59,439 nt of DNA from Rhodopirellula sp. (GTDB lineage Bacteria > Planctomycetota > Planctomycetia > Pirellulales > Pirellulaceae). How positions within the stretch are numbered: position 1 is the first letter of the stretch; the number at the start of each line of letters is the position of its first letter. Shown here piece after piece: positions 51,061-59,439 of this stretch. Below the pieces are notes generated by a model. The model ran no database searches, was not told where the DNA came from, and was given only the letters and a program-made list of their open reading frames with translations. A program made the position numbers and the translations under genes. The DNA lies in the NCBI GenBank assembly GCA_002701385.1, contig NZVD01000057.1, forward strand, positions 412,544 through 471,982, given 5' to 3'.

Positions 51061-52143
51061 ATGTCCAGACGAATCTTCGCTGGATTTCTTAAGTATCATA
51101 CGGATATGAATTATCCACGTTATGACCGCCACCAAAGCTACCAGTGGAATTATGATCATGCGCCCGATCCGGTTGCCGTGGACGTTCCCAACTGGCCAGC
51201 GCCAATCACTTTGTGCGGTAAGTCACTCAAGTCTCCCCTGGGCATTCCCGCAGGGCCTCTGCTGAATGGTCGTTGGTGTCTGTACTATGCCAGCCTCGGG
51301 TTCGATCTGGTGACTTATAAAACGGTGCGTAGTGGAGTGCGACCTTGTTACGATCTTCCCAACCTACAGCCCGTCAGTGTGGAAATGCTGCAGGGTGGGG
51401 AAGCGGATGTACCGATTCAAAACCAAATGACTGGAAGTTGGGCCGTTTCTTACGGAATGCCCTCCACGGAACCGGAAGTTTGGTGTGCCGACGTACGTCT
51501 AACCCGTGAGCTACTTCCGGAAGATAAGCTACTGTCTGTTTCGGTCGTCGGCACCATACAGCCGGACTGGACATTACAACAACTGGCTGATGATTATGCG
51601 CTTTGTGCTCGACTCGCTGTTGAAAGTGGAGCCGATTTTATTGAGGCCAACTTCTCTTGCCCCAACGTGTCCACCTGCGACGGCCAACTTTATCAAAATC
51701 CATCTGACTGCCTGACAGTGGTTGAGAAAATTCGCCAACAGATCGGAAGTACGCCACTGATCGGTAAAATTGGGCGAATCATGGACTCCACGGCCATGCA
51801 ACAATTGCTCTCGGCGATTCATCCTTTTGTGGATGCTTTGGCTATGACCAACAGTATCGCCACGCGAGTAAGAAAAGCGGATGGCTCGTATTTATTTGAT
51901 GGAGAGATGCGAGGTATCTGCGGCAAAGCCACTCTGGATGCTTCTGTGGAACAGACCCATATGGCCAAGCAGCTCATCGAAGAAAATCAATTCGACCTGG
52001 ATTTGATCGGAGTGGGTGGAGCAAGTTGTTTGGAAGATGTACAGCGGTATCTTGCTGCTGGAGCGTCCGCGGTGCATCTGGCAACCGCTGCGATGGAGGC
52101 CCCTGAGATCGGATTGAACATTAAATCTGCCAAAGCTAGCTAA
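51061..52143 (+). CDS. dihydroorotate dehydrogenase-like flavoprotein
   Basis: About 360 residues. A DHODH/PreA-type FMN TIM barrel with KSPLGIPAGPLLNGR near residue 60, TYKTVRSG near 89, EANFSCPNVSTCDG (Asn-rich FMN/substrate loop) near 197, LIGKIGRI and LIGVGGASCLEDVQRYLAAG near the end. Pyrimidine-specific residues cannot be confirmed, so it may be a general dihydropyrimidine or ring oxidoreductase. Starts at ATG 51061 directly after a terminator, or at ATG 51106; neither has a clear ribosome site. Confidence 0.8.
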   Translation: MSRRIFAGFLKYHTDMNYPRYDRHQSYQWNYDHAPDPVAVDVPNWPAPITLCGKSLKSPLGIPAGPLLNGRWCLYYASLGFDLVTYKTVRSGVRPCYDLPNLQPVSVEMLQGGEADVPIQNQMTGSWAVSYGMPSTEPEVWCADVRLTRELLPEDKLLSVSVVGTIQPDWTLQQLADDYALCARLAVESGADFIEANFSCPNVSTCDGQLYQNPSDCLTVVEKIRQQIGSTPLIGKIGRIMDSTAMQQLLSAIHPFVDALAMTNSIATRVRKADGSYLFDGEMRGICGKATLDASVEQTHMAKQLIEENQFDLDLIGVGGASCLEDVQRYLAAGASAVHLATAAMEAPEIGLNIKSAKAS

Positions 52144-52165
52144 CTGGCCAACTGGTTAAATAAAA

Positions 52166-52284
52166 AACGGGCCTGGAATACTAAGCGTTTGAATTCGTAA
52201 ACCACTTGTCCCCAGTGACAACCGACGGAAGCAAACTAATGTCGGCTGTGGTTACAAACCTGAACTTAGTAATTCTGGCCCGTT
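52166..52284. repeat. 119-bp nested inverted repeat after a stop codon
   Basis: Outer arms AACGGGCC (52166-52173) and GGCCCGTT (52277-52284) are extended by GGAATACTAAG (52175-52185) and CTTAGTAATTC (52265-52275). Middle arms are GTAAACCAC (52197-52205) and GTGGTTAC (52248-52255), inner arms CCGAC (52222-52226) and GTCGG (52241-52245). It begins 23 bp after the flavoprotein stop. No T-run follows. Size and three-tier nesting match the element at 13909-14028, although the sequences differ. Confidence 0.6.
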
Positions 52285-52645
52285 ATGTGTTGAATGAAGA
52301 AAACTATCAGCTTTCGATCCCCACCGAGAAGCTAAAACTATTCTCCAGTAAAGGTTCTTTATTTTACTTATATCCCCCTTACACCCTATATATCGCATCT
52401 TCACCAGCCGCATCTTTTCCGAAAATGTTAACAGACCCGAATTGTTTGCCGTAGTTGCCTAGCTTTATAACAACTTTGACGATTATGGCGATTGCTCCGA
52501 AGCCTGTTGGATTTACTCTAGAATCAGCTGCTCCATGGCTCGGTTGATCGTATTTTTTAAGGTTTTAATGAAGGACGATGTCCGATTTACCTAGTACAAT
52601 TCAATCAGACACCAAATTAACTTTCTGATAACAGGTAACGAGAAA
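52285..52645. other. 361-bp intergenic region
   Basis: AT-rich spacer before the TPR gene. No gene, tRNA or clear promoter was found; T-rich tracts (GTATTTTTTAAGG near 52550) may carry the promoter. An open frame overlapping the inverted repeat (52206-52454) has no coding support. Confidence 0.5.
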
Positions 52646-53926
52646 ATGTCTAACAACATATTCCGTATCACTCTATGTGTTCTTTTGTCTTTCACGGCCA
52701 CAGTCAACGCTCAGAATACTTCTGAAGCAAAGCTCTATGGTCAGGGCGTCCATGCTTACAACAATGGTGACTATGCCGGGGCATTGAGTATTTTTGATGC
52801 CGCTGTTGAAAATGGCTCAGAAGACCCGCGAGTATACCTGTTTCGTGGCTTGGTGTATCACCAACAGGGTAAAGCAGAAGAGTCGTTAAAAGATCTCAAA
52901 CACGGAGCCGAATTGGAAGCCGTTGACAAACGTGGGTTCTACCCGGTTTCTCCAGCTTTGATCCGAGTCCAAGGCAAGGTGAGATTACAGATTGAAAACC
53001 TTCGCCGAGAGGCACGTGCCAACTTAGTTGCGATTGAAAAAGCTCGTGCAGCTGCTCGCTATGAACAGCAAAAAGAAAATGAAGCCGCCTCTCTACGAAA
53101 GCCTACACCGACCAAGGCTCCGGAAATTCCATTGGACGCTCAGCAATCAACTAGAGCTGATAATCCATTCGCTCCCAACAACATTGCTGGGATTAGAAGC
53201 AACCCTGTCAATGTCACGGTTTCAAAGACGAATCCCAAAGCGGCCGTGGACGACAAAGACCCATTAGCGAATCTTAACAACGACAATCCAATGCCGGCTA
53301 ATCCCGTGGCAACCAACAACCCGCCTGCAAATAACACGCCACCTGCAGCAAACAACCCCTTTGCCCCTGGTAATAACAATCCTCCAGCAAACAATACTCC
53401 TCCTGCTGGAAATAATCCTTTCGCTCCTGGTAACAATCCTCCGCCAGCGAATAACAACCCACCGGCCGGGAACAACCCCTTTGCCCCCGGTAACAATACT
53501 CCTCCAGCAAACAATACTCCTCCTGCCGGAAATAATCCTTTCGCACCTGGTAACAATGCTCCAGCAGCCAACAACAATCCGCCAGCAGGCAACAACCCCT
53601 TCAATGGCGGCAATGCACCTGTGGCAGGTGGAGACGATAACAAGGCTCAAGGCGGTGGTGGCACACTTGGTGCCATCTTTGGATCGCTGAACCCGTTTGG
53701 CGGAGGCAGCGACGATCCGAATGCAAATGCTGGCCCCGGCGGAGGGAAACCTCCAACTTCACTCGATGAAGTCAAGAAGTTCATTCAAGGCAGTCTGCCC
53801 GGAGGTGGTGCTGGTGGATTACCTGCCGTGCCCGGCGGCAACGGTGGCGGAGCCAATCCTGGCAACAACAAACCTGCTCCTGGTGCTAATAATCCCTTTG
53901 GACCAGCTCCCAATCCTTTCAAGTAA
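52646..53926 (+). CDS. exported TPR protein with Asn/Pro/Gly-rich repeat tail
   Basis: A 426-residue protein. Signal peptide cut near VNAQ (residue 23). Residues 27-90 form two TPR-like helical hairpins (YGQGVHAYNNGDYAGALSIF, YLFRGLVYHQQGKAEESLKD). A helical linker leads to a disordered tail: from about residue 235 four to five copies of a 20-residue unit NNPFAPGNNxPPANNxPPAG, then a Gly-rich region (GGGGTLGAIFGSLNPFGGG) and NNPFGPAPNPFK. The tail may span the periplasm or bind the wall. Function is unknown. Confidence 0.78.
   Translation: MSNNIFRITLCVLLSFTATVNAQNTSEAKLYGQGVHAYNNGDYAGALSIFDAAVENGSEDPRVYLFRGLVYHQQGKAEESLKDLKHGAELEAVDKRGFYPVSPALIRVQGKVRLQIENLRREARANLVAIEKARAAARYEQQKENEAASLRKPTPTKAPEIPLDAQQSTRADNPFAPNNIAGIRSNPVNVTVSKTNPKAAVDDKDPLANLNNDNPMPANPVATNNPPANNTPPAANNPFAPGNNNPPANNTPPAGNNPFAPGNNPPPANNNPPAGNNPFAPGNNTPPANNTPPAGNNPFAPGNNAPAANNNPPAGNNPFNGGNAPVAGGDDNKAQGGGGTLGAIFGSLNPFGGGSDDPNANAGPGGGKPPTSLDEVKKFIQGSLPGGGAGGLPAVPGGNGGGANPGNNKPAPGANNPFGPAPNPFK
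53351..53610 (+). repeat. 60-bp coding tandem repeat, organised as 120-bp dimers
   Basis: Units start at 53351, 53411, 53471, 53531 and (partly) 53591. Odd units open AACAACCCCTTTGCCCC and even units AATAATCCTTTCGC, so alternate copies share synonymous codons and the real period is 120 bp. The unit encodes NNPFAPGNN-type sequence. Confidence 0.9.
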
Positions 53927-53952
53927 TTACCCCTTACACACGACAAATCAAT

Positions 53953-53996
53953 ATCCCCGAAGGCTACTTCCGAATGGGTCCTTCGGGGATTTTTTT
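53953..53996 (+). terminator. strong intrinsic terminator after TPR gene
   Basis: ATCCCCGAAGG (53953-53963) pairs perfectly with CCTTCGGGGAT (53980-53990) with a 16-base loop, followed by seven T. It lies 26 bp after the TPR gene stop. Confidence 0.93.
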
Positions 53997-54130
53997 GCGC
54001 CCACCAGTAGGCTATCTGCACATACCCACTGCCATTTTTTTAAGGTAAAATAAACATCCTTAATCGAAGCATCTACTCTTGCCGCTGATGCATCCCTTTC
54101 CCTTTACTTCCCCGTAAACACGGTTTAACC

Positions 54131-56440
54131 ATGAATCGCATTTACTCTGCTTTCCTACCTGCAATCACCATTTTCAGTCTGACGCTACAAAGTGCCTTTG
54201 GTGCTCCCACCATCAATAACACCAGCGTTCCAGGTATTCAGGCAGGCACGACATTTCAAATCACAGTCACCGGAACGGATCTCGCGCCAGCTCCAAAGCT
54301 TCTCGCTTCCTTTCCAATTGCATCTCAAAAAGTGATTGAGGGTTCCGACAATGGAAAGGCGATTATCGAACTAAATACAACAGAAGTTCAGCCTGGCATT
54401 CATTGGATACGCATTGCCAGCGAACAAGGAATCTCTAATGCCTTATCCATAGGCGTCGACAATCTTCCACAACAGCCATTTGCCGAATCCGTTGATGCTC
54501 TTCCTGTCGCGCTCTCGGGCGATCTAACCGGCGGAAACATTCTCAAAACGACTTTCGCTGGGAAACAGGGCGAAGCCATCGTCGTCGACATTGAAGGCCG
54601 ACGTATTGGATCTAACATTCGACCTGTCTTGCGGTTGCTGGATGAGAAAGGTGTTCAAGTCGGCTTTAGTGCTCCACAACCTGAGCTCCATGGGGATGCT
54701 CGGATTTCCACGACACTCCCTGGTGACGGTTCTTATACACTCGAGTTACATGACATTCTTTATAAGGGTCCTGCCCCCGGACGGTTTCGACTCAAGATTG
54801 GCAATCTGTCCTTCGCAGATTTAGCCTTCCCAATGGGGATCCAACAGGGGCAGCCAGCTAGCGTCCAGTATGGTCGTACTAACATCGACAGCACGGTTGA
54901 AATTGCTGCGGTTGAAAACACTCTCAATGCGTTGCCGTTGCCTGCAGTTGGCCACGCAACCGGTTCACGACCTCGCATCGTAGTCAGTCAGCACGCAGAA
55001 TATGTCGAATCGACTGAAGCGGGCGACGTGCCTGCTGCTCCGGTAGGCATCAATGGCCGCTTGTCTGCAAAAGGAGAGGCGGACAGTTTTAAGGTCGTTG
55101 CCAAACCTGGATCAAAACTCCGTTTGGATGTTATTGCCCGGCGCGCCGGATCGCCTGTCGATGGAGTGCTCGTCGTTAAAGCAGCCAATGGTACACAAAT
55201 AGGAAACAATGACGATCGACCCGGGCTTTCGGATCCGGGAGTCGATGTCACTGTCCCGGGTGACTCTGAATTTATCACGGTATCGCTTCACGATCTGTTA
55301 CGTCGGGGTGGAGAAGATTTCATCTACCGAATCGAAATTGAAGATATTTCCCAACCTCAGTTCGGCGTCTCGATTGCCGAAGATCGATTACAAATCCCCT
55401 CCGGCTCAACACAAACAGTAATCGTCAATGTGGCCCGTCAAGGATACAACGGAGACATCGCTTTGGCATTTGATGGTTTACCTGAAGGGGTGACCGTCGC
55501 CGGCAATCGTATTTTGGCCGGACGAACGCGAGGATTGGTCTCTATTACTGCTGCCAATGGAGACGCAACTTTTTCTATCGGCCGCATTAGTGCCACGGCA
55601 GCTGATGAAAATGTAACCACCACCAAGATTGCGACAGTTGGATCAGATAGCCCGCACTATCGAGTCCTTCCCGAGTTACGACAGAATCTTGGTATTGCCC
55701 GAGCCGCAGCAGCCCCCATCAGTGCTTCTCTCGCTGCCACGACCACTGAACTTCAGAGCCCTCGTGGAAAGTATCTTCCCATCACAGTCAATGTTGGTCG
55801 CAATGACGGTGTCACAGGCAACATCCGCTTACGACTGATTTCGAACCAAACCATGCCTCGCAAGAAAGTCAAACAAAACAACAAAGACGTTGAAGTAAAT
55901 GATACTGATCGAGCATTACGTCTCAGTGAAGATCCCATGCTTGGAGCTGACGTCACCAGCCATACCGTCAACGTTTGGATCCCTCATGACTTGGGAATTA
56001 TGCCATGGCGTGGTGTCATCGTTGCCGAATTACTTTCAGCAGATAACAAGGCGGTAGTCGCCTCTGTTTCAACCGCTCAATTGAACATTACTCCTGTCGA
56101 CTCGCTCAGTATCGCGATTACGACAGAAGCAGGTATTGAGGCTCGCGCCGGAGAAGGTGAAACAGGGCACTTTGCCGGAACCATCACACGTGCCGCTGGA
56201 TTCGACAAGCCAGTTACCGTCACCCTTGCAGGGTTGCCGGAAGGTTATGCCGCTCCGAGTATCGAAGTGCCGACCGACCAGACTGAATTCAAGCTGGAGG
56301 TGCGTTTTCCTAAGGAAGCTAAACCTGCTGACCTCAAAGACATCAAGCTGATTGCTAATGCACCTACCGACCTGAAGCCAGAGTTAAGGGTCACCAGCAA
56401 TCAAATCAACACAACCATCAAAGTTGTTACTCAGGAATAG
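54131..56440 (+). CDS. large exported protein with PPC-type beta domains
   Basis: A 769-residue protein with a signal peptide (cut near AFGAP). An IPT-like N-terminal part ([20 protein letters not shown]) is followed by two segments resembling bacterial pre-peptidase C-terminal domains: [20 protein letters not shown] near 170 and [20 protein letters not shown] near 340, each ending in a hydrophobic [16 protein letters not shown] strand. The C-terminal half is Ig-like beta sandwich. It is probably a surface or periplasmic adhesin or carbohydrate-binding scaffold. It precedes a sulfatase gene by 41 bp. Confidence 0.72.
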   Translation: MNRIYSAFLPAITIFSLTLQSAFGAPTINNTSVPGIQAGTTFQITVTGTDLAPAPKLLASFPIASQKVIEGSDNGKAIIELNTTEVQPGIHWIRIASEQGISNALSIGVDNLPQQPFAESVDALPVALSGDLTGGNILKTTFAGKQGEAIVVDIEGRRIGSNIRPVLRLLDEKGVQVGFSAPQPELHGDARISTTLPGDGSYTLELHDILYKGPAPGRFRLKIGNLSFADLAFPMGIQQGQPASVQYGRTNIDSTVEIAAVENTLNALPLPAVGHATGSRPRIVVSQHAEYVESTEAGDVPAAPVGINGRLSAKGEADSFKVVAKPGSKLRLDVIARRAGSPVDGVLVVKAANGTQIGNNDDRPGLSDPGVDVTVPGDSEFITVSLHDLLRRGGEDFIYRIEIEDISQPQFGVSIAEDRLQIPSGSTQTVIVNVARQGYNGDIALAFDGLPEGVTVAGNRILAGRTRGLVSITAANGDATFSIGRISATAADENVTTTKIATVGSDSPHYRVLPELRQNLGIARAAAAPISASLAATTTELQSPRGKYLPITVNVGRNDGVTGNIRLRLISNQTMPRKKVKQNNKDVEVNDTDRALRLSEDPMLGADVTSHTVNVWIPHDLGIMPWRGVIVAELLSADNKAVVASVSTAQLNITPVDSLSIAITTEAGIEARAGEGETGHFAGTITRAAGFDKPVTVTLAGLPEGYAAPSIEVPTDQTEFKLEVRFPKEAKPADLKDIKLIANAPTDLKPELRVTSNQINTTIKVVTQE

Positions 56441-56481
56441 ACAATTCCTTGCCTCAACCTCTCTTATCACTAAGGAAGATT

Positions 56482-58590
56482 ATGCGCTTTTCAAATCGCT
56501 TCCTGACCATTGTATTACTTGCATTGGCAGCTTTAACTTCACAAACAAAGACAACGCAGGCGCAGGAAAAAGATAACCGGCCTAATATCCTGTTCATTTT
56601 TTCCGATGACCACGCCTATCAAGCGATCGGAGCTTATGACAGCAAGGTAAACAAAACTCCCAATCTTGATCGTATTGCTAATGAGGGGATGCGATTCGAC
56701 CGAGCGTTTGTCACCAATTCCATCTGTGGCCCTTCACGAGCCGTCGTGCTAACAGGAAAGTATGGCCACCTGAACGGATTCGTCCGCAACGGCAACACGT
56801 TTAACGGCAACCAACAAACTGTCTCTAAGTTATTACAGTCTGCCGGCTATGAAACCGCAGTCATTGGGAAATGGCATCTTAAGAGCACGCCTGTCGGATT
56901 CGATTACTATCACGTGTTGATCGGTCAGGGACCCTATTACAACCCACCGATGAAGACGACCAATGGCCCGATCAACCATGTAGGCTATACCACCGAAATC
57001 ATTACCGACGAAACACTCAAGTACCTCAAAGAGCGTCAAGATTCCGACAAGCCGTTCTTTTTGATGTACCAACACAAGGCTCCCCATCGAAACTGGCAGC
57101 CTGGCCCAAATGAAATCAATAACTACAACAACGAAACCATTCCTGAACCCATCACTCTTTTTGATGATTACAAAGGGCGTACTTCAGCAGCCAAAAATCA
57201 GGCAATGACCGTTAAAGAACATTTAACGAAGTATGACCTCAAGCTGGATCCACCACGTAACCTAACTCCAGAGCAACTCAAAGTCTGGAATGCCGCTTAC
57301 GAAAAGAAAAACGCTGAATTCGAAAAGCTCAAGCTGGAAGGAGATGATCTGATTCGTTGGAAATACCAGCGATATGTCAAAGACTACCTTCGCTGTATCG
57401 ACAGTGTGGATAAAAACGTTGGGCGAGTACTGGACTATCTCGAAGAATCGGGGCTGGATGAAAACACGATCGTGATTTATACCTCTGACCAAGGATGGTA
57501 TCTGGGTGATCATGGTTGGTATGACAAGCGCTGGATGTATGAAGAATCATTCCGCACACCCTTAATGGTACGCTGGCCCGGAAAAATCAAACCCGGTACG
57601 GTCAACACCGATATGGTCATGAACCTCGACTTCGCTCAGACGTTTTTGGATATCGCCGGAGCGAAACAACCAGAAGATATGCAGGGTGCCAGCATGAAGC
57701 CCGTCTTTGAAGGCAAAACCCCTGAAGATTGGCGTAAAAGTGTGTACTACCACTACTACGAATTTCCCGGCGCTCATAGTGTTGCCAAACACAATGGGGT
57801 ACGAACCGAACGCTACAAGCTCATCAACTTCTACGAAAACAAAGAGTGGGAATTGTTTGACCTCAAGGAAGATCCTAATGAACTGAACAGTGTTTATGAC
57901 GACCCGAATTACGCCAAGATCAAAGCCGAGCTTGAAATTGAATTAGAACGCCTTCAGGAATACTACAAGGATGATGGATCAGTCGTTAATTTCGGAGCGG
58001 AGCGAGCCAAGCAGCAACCAAAGCAATTGGTACGACGCTTCCGATTTGGTGATTTTGACAATACGGAACGATCTCCACATGGAGCGGCCGTCATCACCGA
58101 TGGTAAGCAGCACATCTTCTTAAACCCAAGCACGAACAAATTCAATCCCGCCTATAAACCAATCACCCTGGGAGGGTTCATTCACCCTACGGCTGATGAC
58201 GGTGTAATTGCCGCACAGGGTGGCGAAGCGATGGGTTATACCATGCGACTCAAGGACGGAAGAATCCAATTCTCCGTGCGAGCTCACGGCCAGCTCTTTA
58301 CCGCCGTTGGCCCCGCCATCAAACTCAACGCCTGGACACATGTCCTTGCTGTTTTGGATCGAAATGCGAAACTCGGTTTCTACGTCGACGGAAAGAGAAT
58401 CAAAACAGACGTCAAAGCAGCCTTTTTACCAAGTGCTCCGGCCGATGGCTTTACTCTAGGTCTGGACGGAGGCTCTCTGGTCGATGACTATGGTGCAGCC
58501 AATGGCCTGCAGGGAAAAATGGCGGACTTCAGACTTTACTGGGGAGTCCTCGAGCCGGCAGATCTTGAATCGTGGATACAACCTAAGTAA
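56482..58590 (+). CDS. exported sulfatase with concanavalin-like tail
   Basis: About 702 residues from ATG 56482 (AAGGA upstream; the TTG at 56449 is not used). Signal peptide to about residue 28. The sulfatase domain has [12 protein letters not shown] (metal site) and the formylglycine motif [13 protein letters not shown] with Cys near residue 82, GKWHL near 130 and [14 protein letters not shown] near 345. Residues about 530-702 form a LamG/concanavalin-like domain ([27 protein letters not shown]). It likely removes sulfate from algal or animal polysaccharides. The anaerobic or aerobic maturase is not in the window. Confidence 0.92.
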   Translation: MRFSNRFLTIVLLALAALTSQTKTTQAQEKDNRPNILFIFSDDHAYQAIGAYDSKVNKTPNLDRIANEGMRFDRAFVTNSICGPSRAVVLTGKYGHLNGFVRNGNTFNGNQQTVSKLLQSAGYETAVIGKWHLKSTPVGFDYYHVLIGQGPYYNPPMKTTNGPINHVGYTTEIITDETLKYLKERQDSDKPFFLMYQHKAPHRNWQPGPNEINNYNNETIPEPITLFDDYKGRTSAAKNQAMTVKEHLTKYDLKLDPPRNLTPEQLKVWNAAYEKKNAEFEKLKLEGDDLIRWKYQRYVKDYLRCIDSVDKNVGRVLDYLEESGLDENTIVIYTSDQGWYLGDHGWYDKRWMYEESFRTPLMVRWPGKIKPGTVNTDMVMNLDFAQTFLDIAGAKQPEDMQGASMKPVFEGKTPEDWRKSVYYHYYEFPGAHSVAKHNGVRTERYKLINFYENKEWELFDLKEDPNELNSVYDDPNYAKIKAELEIELERLQEYYKDDGSVVNFGAERAKQQPKQLVRRFRFGDFDNTERSPHGAAVITDGKQHIFLNPSTNKFNPAYKPITLGGFIHPTADDGVIAAQGGEAMGYTMRLKDGRIQFSVRAHGQLFTAVGPAIKLNAWTHVLAVLDRNAKLGFYVDGKRIKTDVKAAFLPSAPADGFTLGLDGGSLVDDYGAANGLQGKMADFRLYWGVLEPADLESWIQPK

Positions 58591-58645
58591 CTAACGCGAC
58601 TATTAGACAAAACATTCGGTAGATCCAACAATCGGAAACAACACC

Positions 58646-59439
58646 ATGAATCTCAACCGACGACAGCTCATACAGGCTTCCGCCGCTTCACTTGCGACTG
58701 CAGGAACGTTACAGGCGACGACTGTTTCAACTGCTGAGAAAATCGAGAAACCCTTTGGCTACTGCTTTAACACAAGTTGTGTCCGCGGACAAAAACTCAC
58801 TCTCGAAAAACAAGTAGACCTGGTTATCAAAGCTGGTTACGAAGGAATCGAACCTTGGATTCGTGACATGCAAGCCTATCAGGAAAGCGGAGGCAGCATT
58901 AAAGATCTAGGTAAAAAACTTGCCGACAATAATGTGCAGGTTGTAAGCGCCATCGGTTTCGCTCGTTGGATTGTGAATGACGATAAGGAACGTGCTGCTG
59001 GACTTGAAACCGCCAAAAAGGACATGGCATTGTTAAAGGAGATGGGAGGAATAAGAATCGCCGCTCCACCAGTAGGAGCCACGGATATTGAAAACTTTGA
59101 TCTCTTTGCTGCTGCTAGTCGCTATTACGATTTATGCGAAGTTGGACGAAATGCAGGAATTACTCCGCAGCTCGAATTATGGGGGTTTTCCAAAACGCTT
59201 AGTCGCTTAGGCGAACTCGCCTTCGTAGCAGCAGAAGCCGGACACCCCGATGCCTGTATCCTGCCAGATATTTATCACATCTATAAAGGTGGGTCTTCCT
59301 TCGAAGGACTTAAAATGCTCAACGGACAACACATTCACTGTTTCCACGTGAATGACTATCCCGCAGAGCCACCTCGTAAGACGATTGCCGATAAGGACCG
59401 GGTCCATGTCGGAGATGGTGTTGCACCCGTGTCTAAGAT
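58646..59439 (+). CDS. exported sugar phosphate isomerase/epimerase-like TIM barrel, C-terminus cut
   Basis: An open frame from ATG 58646 runs to the window edge (264 complete codons). The twin-arginine-like start MNLNRRQLIQASAASLATAG suggests Tat export. The barrel follows with KAGYEGIEPWI, DICEVGRNAGITPQLELWG-like segments, CILPDIYHIYKGG and HCFHVNDYPA, matching the AP_endonuc_2/xylose-isomerase-like family. It follows the sulfatase by 55 bp and probably acts on released sugars. Confidence 0.82.
   Translation, partial: MNLNRRQLIQASAASLATAGTLQATTVSTAEKIEKPFGYCFNTSCVRGQKLTLEKQVDLVIKAGYEGIEPWIRDMQAYQESGGSIKDLGKKLADNNVQVVSAIGFARWIVNDDKERAAGLETAKKDMALLKEMGGIRIAAPPVGATDIENFDLFAAASRYYDLCEVGRNAGITPQLELWGFSKTLSRLGELAFVAAEAGHPDACILPDIYHIYKGGSSFEGLKMLNGQHIHCFHVNDYPAEPPRKTIADKDRVHVGDGVAPVSK

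Noticed and set aside
52206-52454. 82-codon ORF after the flavoprotein
   Set aside because: It overlaps the 52166-52284 inverted repeat, has no ribosome site and no recognisable protein character.
53351-53610. CRISPR-like array of 60-bp period
   Set aside because: Repeats are contiguous, coding, and have no spacers.
53140-53643. Antisense ORFs opposite the TPR-gene repeats
   Set aside because: They are reverse-frame shadows of the tandem repeat, with only low-complexity translation and no ribosome sites.

Overview
The window looks like a moderate-GC chromosome of a planctomycete, probably of the Pirellula/Rhodopirellula-Gimesia type. The evidence is family content: two DUF1501 plus DUF1549/DUF1553 (PSCyt1/PSD1) gene pairs, DUF1080, an exported sulfatase with a concanavalin-like tail, several exported Gfo/Idh/MocA and TIM-barrel sugar enzymes, a DUF6677-like protein, and PN/G-rich exported TPR proteins. 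No rRNA, tRNA, CRISPR array, transposase or prophage gene was seen.

Layout. 1-8944 (minus): two PSD1/DUF1501 units; the second forms a tight operon with a WD40 protein and a small exported secretin-lip-like protein. 9182-12941 (minus): a translationally coupled three-gene operon (asparagine-synthetase-like amide ligase, radical SAM enzyme, FAD halogenase-like oxidoreductase) with a divergent HTH/WYL-like regulator at 13128-13907; it resembles a small uncharacterised biosynthetic pathway. 14036-18450 (minus): NAD epimerase-like protein, TrkH with an odd inserted domain, TrkA. 18606-23455 (minus): membrane proteins, RsmE, outer-membrane-like protein, Nif3-like protein, TIM-barrel epimerase. 23623-29110 (plus): GT2 glycosyltransferase, BshC-like protein, Eis-like GNAT, and a polytopic membrane protein possibly of GT-C type. 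29196-36014: a RhaS/LsrB-like sugar ABC importer split over both strands, with a Gfo/Idh/MocA enzyme and, at 31334-32497, a deiodinase-like gene interrupted by an in-frame UGA at exactly the catalytic selenocysteine position. 36128-41127: GGDEF protein, small membrane/exported proteins, zinc-ribbon/Yip1-like protein, HisF, TIM-barrel enzyme. 41419-44849 (plus): PilT-like ATPase, a GspE-like pseudo-ATPase and a membrane protein. 44846-48553 (minus): DinG-like helicase, ThiG, ThiS, hypothetical. 48892-52143 (plus): Gfo/Idh/MocA plus DUF1080 (3-keto-sugar chemistry), then a dihydroorotate-dehydrogenase-like enzyme. 52646-59439 (plus): repeat-rich TPR protein, PPC-domain protein, sulfatase, and a truncated TIM-barrel enzyme at the edge.

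The strongest discovery is the deiodinase-like selenoprotein. The UGA falls in a motif FGCLT-UGA-PPF, the reading frame continues for about 309 codons, and a compact hairpin with a G-containing apical loop lies at the spacing expected of a bacterial SECIS. Selenocysteine machinery is not in this window, so incorporation is inferred. Second in interest are the amide ligase/radical SAM/FAD operon, the TrkH with a winged-helix-like insertion, the pseudo-ATPase beside PilT, and three long nested inverted repeats placed directly after stop codons (9101-9181, 13909-14028, 52166-52284).

All calls come from reading sequence and remembered family motifs; no database search was run.
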